A stretch of DNA of 64,000 nt from Diadema setosum (taxonomy: Eukaryota > Echinodermata > Echinoidea > Diadematoida > Diadematidae). Within the stretch, counting starts at the first letter, position 1. Every line of letters starts with the position of its first letter. Positions 38,092 to 48,561 of this stretch are shown here, in pieces. The stretch lies in assembly GCF_964275005.1 (NCBI RefSeq), contig NC_092685.1, forward strand, positions 30,278,682-30,342,681. The letters run 5' to 3'. The notes beneath the pieces were generated by a model. That model was not told where the DNA came from, did not search any database, and was given only the letters and a program-made list of their open reading frames with translations. The translations under genes were made by a program, and so were the position numbers.

Positions 38092-38152
38092 GGGGCCTGT
38101 TTCATAAAGATAGAGCGTAAGATCAATCCTAACTCTTTATGAAACAGGGCCC
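38092..38152. mobile_element. Short foldback repeat GGGGCCTGTTTCATAAAG, copy 1
   Basis: GGGGCCTGTTTCATAAAG at the left matches CTTTATGAAACAGGGCCC at the right with one mismatch, 61 bp in all. The same ends enclose 119 bp at 42363-42481. Confidence 0.82.
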
Positions 38153-39052
38153 AGATGTCATTTTGGCCAATAATTCCGCATGGTAAGTCGAGTTATAATG
38201 CCATTGTGTAATGGAGAGAAATAGACTGGAAAACATTTCCTTTGTGCAGAGAGGGCCACAGGTGGACCCTTGGTCAGGGGTCAAAATAAGTGAATTTTAA
38301 TGGAACATAAGGACTGCATGAGAAGCGGATGCATCGACTGTTTTGCAGTCGTTTTTTTTTTTTGTTTTTTTTTTTTTTTTAGTCGGCTTGTGCGTCGATG
38401 ATATAGTCCTACTGTACTGTACTGTACTCAACAACCAATACTTTTATACCATGACGAGCTTGTAGCTTGCGTAAGAGTTCCCTGGTAAACACAAAAGGGT
38501 ATTTGACAAGGACAAATAGACATGTAATGTGTTACGCGCTTGGCTGCTTTTTGTCAAAGAAGCGTGCATTGTGTACACTCCACATAAGAGCGCCCTACGC
38601 TGTGCATGCTGTCAATATAAAATGCTTCGGTATTTTACAGTCCTTGAGTATAATATTCGATGGCAATTGTGAAAGCACCTATAGGAGCAAGCATTGTGCG
38701 TCTCGAGTGAACGTCAACTCAATAGCCGAGCTTTTTGGACCATCGATTCATGTTGCCGAGAGACAATACCGCTAGCGACATAATTTAAAAGTCGAAAATT
38801 ATAATAAACAGGCCTATTTTGACGTCTCGCATTCCCCAGGCTTGCTGCTTCATCTGTCCTCACCAGCTATAATACTCCGCTGTTATACCGTGTATTATAA
38901 AGCGATCCTCTACAGTAGGCGTATATGGTTAAAAAAGGAACAACTTACTGCAGATCTACGTCCACGTATTGATCGGTCACTTGTCATATCATCAGCCCCT
39001 CCCCCTCGCCTCCAAAAATAATTATACCTTCGCTGTAGATCATTAGGGAAAG
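38153..39052. other. Upstream region of FABP-B
   Basis: Holds T-runs at 38351-38380. A TATTATAAAG word at 38894-38903 could be a TATA element about 150 bp before the ATG, a guess from position alone. No other promoter motif is clear. Confidence 0.3.
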
Positions 39053-39342
39053 ATGGCGACGGTAAATTTCAGCGGGAAGTGGAAACACAGCAAGGATGAA
39101 GGGTTCGATACCCTGCTGCAGAAACTAGGACTGGGTGTCTTAAAGCGAAAAGCCATCACATCGATGTCCCCTCAGCAGGAGATCACCCAGAACGGCGACG
39201 AGTTTGTCGTCACCAACAAGACCACGTTGAAGACCACAACGCTCAAGTTCACGGTGGGCCAGGACTTCCAGTTTACCAACGTTATTTCGGGCAAGGAGGA
39301 AACCATGCGGGCGGTCTGGGAGGGCCAGAAACTCGTCATCAA
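39053..39342 (+). CDS. FABP-B coding exon 1 (codons 1-96 plus 2 nt)
   Basis: A 290 bp exon with a GTAAGTG donor at 39343. It aligns residue by residue with FABP-A exon 1 through the W-x-G/D-K-LV(I/T)K segment, three to four residues shorter in the middle. Confidence 0.93.
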
Positions 39343-41650
39343 GTAAGTGAACCTTGAATTTACGAGGAAAACAAAATAGCTATTTTTGTTTCGGATTGGT
39401 GATAAACGTTTTGAGAAAACAGGTGCAAACATGAAAGGTATTTGCTGAAAAATACGATGACATGCGGGCTACTAATTAACTGGTATAGCATACATGTGGT
39501 GTATTAGCACTGCGGAGGGCCCTATACACTGTTATAATTATGAATGGATGTACAGACAATACCCCCTTCGTACACCTACGTGTATAGGTGACCGGGTATA
39601 CGTGTAGGGAGTACAACATCTTACCAAGCATAATAATTATGTTCAAACCTAAAATCTCCTGTTTAGGGGTTGAACCACCACCTACTTCTATGCAGCATCT
39701 GACAGTTCTCTACCACCACCAGTCACCACTGATACATGCTTGGCATTATAAAACTCCCCACCATCCCCACTTTCTGGGGTGCATTTCTTTCTGTGAAGAC
39801 CCTCTGTGTAGACACACTGTCAAGTGTTTGCCTACGACAACAGCACAGTATTGTCCATGGGCGGTCTTCAAACATTCGTATGTATTTTCTCATCTGGGAT
39901 ACAAAGTGGAAGTTTTACTTGTGTTAATGACGTACCATATTGCCGTACGATGTTACAGGACTCCACGAAAGGGGAACATTGAAAGGTGCTGCAGTAAGCT
40001 AACGCTTGAATGAGCCGAGTAGCTAAATTAGCCATTTAGATACTTGCTGGTAAGCGGCGGATCTATTTGGCCAACACGTGCTTAATTTTATAAATTGACC
40101 ACAACCGCCATATTACTGCTTGTGGTGTCTTTTCAAAATTTCAAGATGATTTTTTTTTTTAAATAAAAACGAGTCTCTTAAATGGAACACTTGCTGCTAA
40201 CTCTCAATCTCGTGGTGCTCTGGCATATCAGAGGTTGCGTAATTAACAAGACAATCTTTCCTCATTGCCTATACACTATGTGAAACTTTCGAGCTATCAT
40301 TTTCATGACAGCTTGCCCATGGGCATTTCAGTGACCATGTGCAATCTCCAATTGTTCACTCTTTCTTTCAAATTTCCTCAAAAAAAACCCCCAAACAAAC
40401 AAACATAACAAAAAAACACTACAACTGAGGCTTCTCTATCACTTTATCAACTTAATCAGTTACCAAGAAATTGCATACATAATGTAGGGGTTTTCACCTT
40501 TTATCTTGTGCCAGTGATATCGATCACAATGTATGCAGATAGGATGAGGTGATGCTGTCGCCACATCACTCGTCTCCCATTGACGTATACACACACATGC
40601 ACACACAATACACACACACACATTCTGTGTTCAAATGAAATCACAATGAAAAGGTCATATCCTTCGCATTTCACGTACATTAGGAGATTATTACCTATCA
40701 AACATCATTCTAAACCCACGCCTTGTGCTGCTGCAGCGGAAATTAACGGTTGGGTAGGCCTAATGACGACGCAAGCATAATTATGTATAAGAACCAATGC
40801 TAATGATAATTAGTAGGCCCATTATCATACCATCTTCTTTATCCAGGGTTGTCTCTACAGTGTTGCCACTGCTCTACCAGAGGTAGAGCATGCTATACTC
40901 AGTCTCTGAAGGCATGCGTTGCGAATCAATGCGGTGTGTGTCCTCCAATATTGAATCTGATGAGTGTATTGTTATGCGAAACACCGTCTTTAACAAGATG
41001 TGATTGTATACACTAGGAACATGTATTCGGGATGGCTTTTTCACTTGCGACAACCAGGATACGAACCAGATAATGGAATGGATGTACAACCCGGACTGAG
41101 TCGTATGGGTTACAAGAATAGCACATTGATTTGCTCTGAGACAGATCCATTTCTTTTCAAAAAGTGACACATCAGAGGCATTCCATCACGATATAGGTGG
41201 CAAATATTTATAAATTTGAGCACACAGTCTCACACATTAACATAATGTTTGCAGCATTGTTGATTCTATTTCTTTAACCTTCGATTTCACTAAGGCATCT
41301 AATTTATTCAATATCAATGCCCTTCCCTGCTGAAAAAGGACTAAACTCTTTCTCGCCACGATCGACTTCTCCTTTGTATTCATACTTTGTATTATGTATG
41401 ATATACTTTGTATACCTTGAATGATTATTTTAGTACCTTTCGATGGATGGAAATACAGTGTAATTGAATTGAATTCTGACGTAATGTATGGATTCTTCTT
41501 ATGATATCTCAATGATTGTTTTTTGGCATCAGGAACATGACTGACCCGGATGGAGTATTGGCCACCAGGGAGCTCGTAGATGCTGATCACATGACTATCA
41601 CTCAGCAGAAGGGAGACACCGTTGCTAAGCGACACTTCATCAAAGCGTGA
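39053..41650 (+). CDS. FABP-B: fatty acid-binding protein, two coding exons (39053..39342, 41533..41650), 135 aa
   Basis: Same family and likely role as its neighbours: a cytosolic carrier of fatty acids or other hydrophobic ligands. It starts MATVNFSGKWKHS, continues with GFDTLLQKLGLG, which nearly matches the family signature, and has paired strand motifs such as EITQNGDEFVVTNKT and LKFTVGQDF. Exon 1 ends in phase 2 at GTAAGT; exon 2 follows GGCATCAG and completes K97. The C-terminus is GVLATRELVDADHMTITQQK then GDTVAKRHFIKA. R109 and R130 fit the ligand-binding arginines, and the end AKRHF recalls the R-x-F form of intestinal FABP. The intron sits at the same place as in FABP-A, which supports a tandem duplication. 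The ATG context (AAGATGGCG) is strong. Confidence 0.92.
39343..41532 (+). other. FABP-B intron, 2.2 kb
   Basis: GTAAGT to CATCAG. It contains a 141-codon frame at 39588-40013 with no recognisable domain, short (CA)n near 40590-40622, and a probable LINE 3' end at 41385-41491. Confidence 0.8.
41385..41491 (+). mobile_element. Possible LINE 3' end fragment in FABP-B intron
   Basis: TTGTATACCTTGAATGATTA, then GATGGATGGAAATACAGTGT and AATTGAATTGAATT. This matches the general look of CR1/L2-group 3' ends (Met-poor, GGATGGAAATAAA then a TTGAA-type tail). It ends about 40 bp before the exon 2 acceptor. No coding part remains. Confidence 0.35.
41533..41650 (+). CDS. FABP-B terminal exon (codons 97-135 and stop)
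   Basis: 118 bp after TTTTGGCATCAG. It encodes NMTDPDGVLATRELVDADHM through KRHFIKA and TGA. The codon phase matches exon 1 exactly. The longer minus-strand frame across this region (41237-41635) is a shadow. Confidence 0.92.
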
Positions 41651-42113
41651 GGAACAGAGCCTTCTATTAAAGGCTCTGGTGAGGAATCAACCCAAGCGCC
41701 CTCTACCATTAAAGCCTGCCATCTCCTTGAATTGGAACTGCTCGTTTGTGTGGCTCTTTAGTTGGCGCCATGGATAGGAAAATGAAACACGTATTATGAT
41801 TTTTGATCAGCTCGAGCGAGATGCACACGATGTCATTGTATACAAACAACATGTAATATAGACTTTTTTTTTTAGAGATGTTGGAAATTACATAGTAGAT
41901 GTCTCAATTCAGAGTGCCCAGAAATTAAGTGCAATTAAAGTTGAGATTTACACGTATAAGAGGCACTGTTTCAGTATTCCAGCATATCAGTCTGATCCTG
42001 CTTACACATGCGAACGTAATGGCATTGTCAGACATTGGACGTGACCCATGTAGACTATAATGATTTATTGCAATGTATGTAGATTATGGTTCTTATTTAG
42101 TTGTTTTTTTTTT

Positions 42114-42119
42114 ATTAAA
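42114..42119 (+). terminator. Possible poly(A) signal ATTAAA of FABP-B
   Basis: The common variant hexamer, about 465 nt after the stop and followed by a T- and GT-containing stretch. Tentative. Confidence 0.35.
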
Positions 42120-42362
42120 CGTCTTGTTGTAAAACTCTGATTTATTATGTCATTAAACCATAAATGTGAAATGTGAATACTGACCTACCTTATTCTTTCT
42201 TCTTTTTTTTTGTTTGGGAAGAATTATGTGCAAATTATCAGTTTTAAGATAAAAATAACAAAGCGCAACGATTTATGAATAGGTGTAACAAAGTTTTTCG
42301 TGTCGTGAGAAGACAACACTCGAATCTACATTTCTTTATACTGTTTGCACAGAGTTCATTTC

Positions 42363-42481
42363 GGGCCCCGTTTTATCAAAAGATAAAATCGATTTTAACT
42401 TTCCTTACCACACAGGCTGCCACAGACTTACAGTTGAAATCAACTTTATAACCAACTTTAACTCTTCATAAAACAGGGCCC
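42363..42481. mobile_element. Short foldback repeat GGGCCC-TTTTAT, copy 2
   Basis: The left end GGGCCCCGTTTTATCAAAAG and right end CTTCATAAAACAGGGCCC are complements, with inner partial complements (TTTTAACTTTCCTTA, TATAACCAACTTTAAC). Same ends as 38092-38152. Confidence 0.75.
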
Positions 42482-42493
42482 AGGAATGTAATT

Positions 42494-42548
<55 letters not shown>
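42494..42548. repeat. (TA)n microsatellite at the 3' tail of the SINE
   Basis: About 25 TA units. On the minus strand it follows the SINE body directly, so it may have grown from the SINE's tail. Confidence 0.93.
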
Positions 42549-42550
<2 letters not shown>

Positions 42551-42704
42551 ATGAGATATGAGAAAGGAAGGAGAAAATGGTGCGTAGATTTGACATCATT
42601 ATTCCTCTTACTGTTCCTCCTTTTCGGTAAAAGTGCGAGAGTTGCACAGTTGGTCCCCGCCGGGAATCGAACCTGGGTCTTTGGCATGGAACGCCAACGA
42701 CTTA
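42549..42704 (-). mobile_element. tRNA-derived SINE fragment
   Basis: On the minus strand it reads TAAGTCGTTGGCGTTCCATG, then GGTTCGATTCC (RNA polymerase III box B; plus-strand 42663-42673) and CCGGCGGGGACCA, the T-arm and acceptor half of a tRNA. About 90 bp of non-tRNA body (GTGCAACTCTCGCACTTTTA) and a (TA)n tail follow. The D-arm and box A half are missing; the head is cut where an (ATA/ATC)n tract begins. It is not a functional tRNA gene, because its 5' half is gone. Confidence 0.75.
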
Positions 42705-42777
42705 ATGATAATAATAATGATGATAATAATGATAATAATAATAATGATAATCATCATCATCATCATTATTATCATCA

Positions 42778-42834
<57 letters not shown>
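42705..42834. repeat. (ATA/ATC)n followed by (TA)n microsatellites
   Basis: Trinucleotide units (42705-42781) then about 26 TA units (42782-42834). They adjoin the cut 5' end of the SINE. Confidence 0.95.
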
Positions 42835-42839
<5 letters not shown>

Positions 42840-44308
42840 AAATAGACACTTAGCATTAAAAAAAACAAACACCAAACTGAAAATATGCGTAGCTGATATA
42901 CAACTCTCACCGAAGTCGCATGTGTTAGTCCACGTTGCACGTTGATATTGAGAAGCATGTCGTTACGTCAGAAACGCGGCAAAATTCATAGTTTCTCGTA
43001 CTTGGTCCGTAGGTTGCCATGGCGGAATAAAACGAAAAAAAAAGCAAGACAAAACAAAAACAAAACAAACTTACAAAAACACAGTGACAAAGACAATGAA
43101 CAGGAGAATAGAAACAGAATTTGGAAAGATGTGTGTGTATGTCATTGGGCTGGCAATAAAATACGTTATACGTCTCTGTTACAAAAAGATACAGATATAC
43201 ATGTAGGAATTTACAACAAATTAATGATTGTAATCCCAGACAACTGAAATATTCCGGCAATCACGTATACTGGAGTGTCCGCTGTTTTTCGTCTTTGTTC
43301 CGAACAAAATCTTGTTTGTTTGTTTTTTCTTGTTGTTGTTTTTGCGGGGGGGGGGGGGGTTAAGACTAATATGTGTAGTCTGGTAGCCTTTCCATCCTAT
43401 AACACTTTATAAACCAAGCTGTAGAATTTTCCTTGTTAAACTGTCCCGACCATTTTCTTTAAACGAAAAATAATATATTATATTATTGAGAGGTGTTTTT
43501 TTTTTCATGTTAAACATCGTAGCCCAGGGGCTAAATTGCATATAACTTTATAAATACGTCAATATTTTAAATCTCACAGTAACATATGAAGTGCAAACTA
43601 ACCAACAAATAATCGAGCACGAGATCTGAGGTCTATGCAGTAACAAAAAGTAAATGAATACAAAGTAATCAATTATGAATATATCATGAAATAACGAAAT
43701 GAAAATCATATTAAGTTAATTCTGTATACGTTATTTTTTTTTGAACAAATTCAGACTTTCATCATTCATACGGTTACAAAATTACTATTGGGCATATACA
43801 CGTATGACTGAGAGAAATTACATGATTATACAAATACAGTATATATATTGCGCACCTTTAGAAACAAACAGAACAAAAATGATGTTGCAATAGATATGCC
43901 TCCGCCATTATTCTTCTAATAAATAAAACCACAAAACATCAAAGACGACAGTGTCACATGATCAATGAAAGAAAAAAAAAATAAACTGACATAATTACTA
44001 TTTGGAAGTTTGATTGCACAACCCCCATTATGTTAATGTTCACATATTCCTCGACCAAATTTCATTTAACATGACACAGAGAGCAAAAGGAATTTGAGCA
44101 TTTTCACTTGACCTTTATAAATCGCCCCATGACCAATATCTTTCTACAAATAATCAGTAAATCAGTAATATCATATTAGCATAACAATACTTTTAATCGA
44201 TTTCAAAATATCTTCCCAAATATCGAAGGTAATCGATGAAACGGAAAGAATGGGCTATATCAAAATCAAGAATCATGTATATCCTACCGTCTAAAGTGGT
44301 TGCATGTT
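42835..44308. other. Intergenic, nothing recognised
   Basis: AT-rich with A-rich tracts near 43033-43075, a G13 run near 43346-43358 and T runs. No gene seen. Confidence 0.45.
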
Positions 44309-45720
44309 CCGTAAAACGGGGTGAATAGGGACGGCGAGGTGAATAGGGACAAAACCGAGAAAAGTTTTTTGAATGTGCATGTTTCATATTTGCTTGAACT
44401 TTTTTTCTTACTTTTATCACAGGATGGAAGGACCATCCAACAGTGTCCAGTAAGTGGTCCACCTGATGTGAAAAAAATTTTTAAAGGGTACAGGAGGTCC
44501 AAATAAAATTTTTCAAAAAATCACAAAAAAATCAGGGCGGTCAAAACTTTTCTGCTCCTGTGGTCATTGATTAATGAAATTCGCTGAAAATGTTCATGAA
44601 TCTAGCCTATTAGGTCCTACAACACACCTTTAAATATGAAATAATTATTCCTACAGGAATTTGTGACAGCACATTTTTTCTTCTCTTGGGCAAAAAATCA
44701 GTTAGACTGGGGTGAATAGGGACACCATGGTGTCGTTTGATTGGCCCTTTAGATTTTCTGTGTGATTAACTATTACAATGTCATAAATTGCTCTGAAATG
44801 TTTGTTATGTCCAGCTATTTCCAAAAGTGTGAATTTCTATTCTAAATCTCTTGACAAGAGAGCAATAAGATCTTTGGATATGTGGCTTCACTTTTGTATA
44901 CATAGATGAGAGTGAACTTTGCTGTCGTAACCCTAACTTGGGGAGGAAGGGTCTGGGAACCCCGGCCCCACCCACCCTCTTGGGAATTTTTTTCACTGCC
45001 TAAGACAGGCTAGGACTTTTCCACTTGTATTTCATGACCCTTTTCTCTGTCTTCTGCATGTTTTAATGCCAATAACACGTCTGTTTGGGTCAGACCCATA
45101 CTTTAGGTGCCAGCTTATAATTGCTGTAAGAACTCCCAAAATATCCCCGACATCATAAGAGTCAAGTTACACTGAATTTAGAGTGTATGGATAAGATTGT
45201 ACATCATGATTTGCCACTACAAGAAGAAGTGGGTTAATATTTGAGTGCAATTCAATGGATTAGTAAAGTTTTGACCTACTTTTCAATCTTAACCTTTGAC
45301 CTGATGGGTCACATTTTTTTTTATATCAGCTCATATTGTTGGGCTGTGGCAATTTTTGTTAAAGATTGATTTATCAATGGAATAGATTGCTCTTAAATGT
45401 TTGTATATCATTTTTAAACTCTGTAGTTGTTCCCTTAATCCAATTCATAGGATGGATTGAAAAAAAAATGCCTCCAAACAGCTCTTTTTGGATCAAAAAT
45501 AGTGTTGTCCCTGTTGACCCCAAATTTGGGGTCAATAGGGACAGCATCATTTTATAAAAAAACATAATTTTCCCCCAAATATTTATTCTTTTTCACAATA
45601 CCAAATTAAAGGTATTTTAGGTGGACATAAAATCCCCACATAAGATTGAGTCTCTGGGCTGCATGAAAAAAATACAATCATAATAACTTTAAATTTGTCC
45701 CTAGTCACCCCGTTTTACGG
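44309..45720. mobile_element. TIR element, about 1.4 kb, with end motif repeated inside
   Basis: It begins CCGTAAAACGGGGTGAATAG then GGAC; the right end is the complement with one change (24 bp). The inner half of this end, GGGGTGAATAGGGAC, recurs in variant form at 44336-44350, 44709-44723 and 45528-45542, and inverted at 45507-45521. No transposase frame is recognisable, so it is non-autonomous. A clear target duplication is lacking (flanks GTT / TTTT). Confidence 0.82.
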
Positions 45721-48373
45721 TTTTCATCAATCTTTGAAAACTTTTTTTTTTTTAAATTGGAACTTCTTTGAGGATCCTCCAGAAATGTTTTGATGCGAAG
45801 AGAAAGGAATTATTCCAAATTCACACAGTTTCAATTTCAGTGAAACATTAATTTTACAGGATATAGGTAGGACTACACATTATCACGGTTGAAAAGGAGT
45901 TCACTGGCCTTGTAAACAGGTAAACGTAAAGTACATGCAGTCATTGCCAAGAATTATTGTGCTGCTCACGTGAAATATTTATTTCCAACTCAAAGGCACC
46001 ATGAACTTTTGTTGTAGGAACACAACCGGGTGCCTGGTAACAGATAACTCGTATGTTGGCTGTTGCCTCGGGCTCCTATGTGGCAAATGCGACGATGATT
46101 AATTATGAGCCATGTGTAAAACGCTCACCAGAGTGTCAAGAAACTTTGGCGCCCGTAAAAGGAGAAAAGCAGACATCATACCGAGACTTGCTTTACACAT
46201 ACCTTCAATTTCTACTGAAGAGAATGCCAGCCATTAAGCCTGGTATGATCATCGTTTTCTTTTCTGGTACATTGTATATATTAGCGCAGTGCTGGAGTAT
46301 CATTTATGATTTGTGCTCTATGGTGGTAGAAAATCAACAATATCGTAATGGTTTTTCACGTCAAACGTGAAGTCCTGTGTACAATTATACCGAACTGCCT
46401 TCTCTGTACTGAAAAAAAAAATACAAAGCAAAAACAAAACAAGCAAACACGTACTTTGGGATTAATAGGCATAGCTTCAGTCCGTCTGTTAGTAATAGAG
46501 CTAACCTTATATCACGTCTCTTCGACATTAAAGCTGTGCCTATCTGCTTAATTTACTTGGGGGTATTGGTATTGGAATTAGAAATAGTGCAATTTGGCGA
46601 ACTACAATTTACTTGCATAATTCTTATATATTCGTTATGGAAGACATACACTAAATGTCTTTTTTTTTAACCCACATAGGCCTACTATGTGTGTGTGTAT
46701 GTGTGATGAGTGTGTGTGTGTGTGTGTGTCTTCGTGTGTATTTGTCACAAATTAAGTTAAATATTCTATTATAGTAATTTTATGAAATCTTCTGTCTGTC
46801 GGATCTTTTGTAATAATTGGTCTGTTGGATCTTTAGTCTATCTGACCTTCGGCATAGAAATAGTGGTATAGGAAGAAACAAAACAAGCTTACTTTGTTGT
46901 AGAAGGTCAAAAAAGGCCATCCAGGTACGAGAAAACATTATGAAGAGGATCTGCAGAGAAAAAGATATAAACAGTGAATGCAAAGAGAGAAAGAGAGAGA
47001 GAGACGGCGTCGCTTTGTCCTCGACAATATGTGATCCTCGCTTTGTTGCAAACCAAGTCTTGTGTAGTCTCTTATAGTTTTGCCTGTTTGTTTGTGTCAG
47101 TGTTACTTTTGTTGTTGTTATTATGTTTTGCGTTGTTGGTGGTGTGTGTATGCCCTTAATGCACCCTGGATATTTCCCTTAAAGACAAAATCGTTACCCC
47201 CTGCTTGTTCGCATGAAATACGGGAAATATCTACCTTAGATATATATGTAATTATTTGCCCGCATATCGAGAACAAACAGGAGGCAACTAAAATTACATG
47301 CGTTGAGGTAATTGTCGTTCTGTCCCGCATTCTGGTGGCAATCTCAATGGAGCATCGCGGAATCGTAGTATTTTAATCGTGGACACTGTATACCGTAGAT
47401 GGCGCCGTGCAGACATCAGCTCCCGGAGAAATTATGATATGATAATATAATAACTTTAAAATAAATAAAATTATGATTATGATAATAAGGTAGTGGTTGA
47501 AGACAGGCGAGTCCGCAAGTTATGCTTTGATAGTCCATTAGGAACCAGACTGATTTTGAAATACATGTAGTTCAATAATAGTTTATGAAAGTATAAAAAA
47601 TTGTGAGAAGGGCTTGTAGAGGGAAGGGGAAGAAGAAATCAGCAATGACGCCAATCACTTAAACATGTATACCGCGTTTCATATAGCAAACTTGTCGCTG
47701 CATCAGCACCATGATCCGCCCGCAAAGATCAGGGAACTTAAAAATCTTACTAGGTCTTAACATATCTGATAAGAATTAATACGTATCTAATGCACAACAT
47801 TCGTCACCACTGCTGATAGCATAATCTAGGCTACTTTGTGGCGCTGCCTTAACGAATCCAATGACAATGCTTTCCACGCTTGAGGACACAAAAGGGCTGT
47901 GCGACCTTCAGACACCCACGAACAAATCTCAGAAACTGTGTATACAGTTTGTTAGTTACTCCACGAATTACAATGATTTTGTCCGTACCAACAAAACTGC
48001 ACACATGGAAATCCAACCTGCAAGTTTTGCAGTGAATGGGAGGTACAGGAAATCGAACGTCTGGTCTGGAAATCTTTCGACCGTCGAGTTTGAATCATTG
48101 GAAATAACCCTTGATGAACCTCTTATGTTTACTATCTAGCGTACCAAAATTGAATACGCACTATCATGGGAAAAGCGAGCTCAAAATGTGTTAACACAAA
48201 TTTAGACCGACATGACGTAAGCACCTCAAGTAACGCACCCTCTATTATCAATATGCATAACACGGAGTAAACGTCTTTCTCTCCTTTCGCGTACTGATTG
48301 CAGCTCACTGTGTAGGCATTTCTGGTTGTACTCCCCATAGTTCTTTCGTACAATCTTCACTGGCGGTGCCGTC
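45721..48373. other. Intergenic, upstream of FABP-C
   Basis: A (GT)n tract lies at about 46689-46729. Frames at 46053-46370 and 47861-48139 start with ATG but match nothing I know and lack exon-like composition. No promoter is clear; 48225-48373 is the likely 5' UTR and promoter zone. Confidence 0.4.
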
Positions 48374-48561
48374 ATGGCCGCTGAAGGCGAGGCGCAGGTA
48401 CCCAACTTTACCGGCTACTGGAAATTGGAGCGGAATGACGAAAATTTCGATAAATACCTACAGGAGGTCGGGGTCAACTTTGTCATGAGAAAAGTGATCA
48501 AGAATGCCTCCATGTATCAGGACATTGAACAAGACGGCAACAACTTCAAGCTTAAAGTCAT
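48374..48561 (+). CDS. FABP-C coding exon 1 (codons 1-62 plus 2 nt)
   Basis: 188 bp. Donor GTAAGG at 48562. An alternative donor (GTCATG, five bases earlier) is possible but would break the frame into exon 2. Confidence 0.9.

Noticed and set aside
39588-40013. A 141-codon plus-strand frame inside the FABP-B intron
   Set aside because: No recognisable domain, no homology I know and no splice support. Its length alone is not enough in this sequence.
41237-41635. A 132-codon minus-strand frame
   Set aside because: It is antisense to the FABP-B terminal exon and its intron.
46053-48139. ATG-started frames at 46053-46370 and 47861-48139 upstream of FABP-C
   Set aside because: They match no family, lie in AT-rich DNA without splice-bounded homology and differ in frame from FABP-C.
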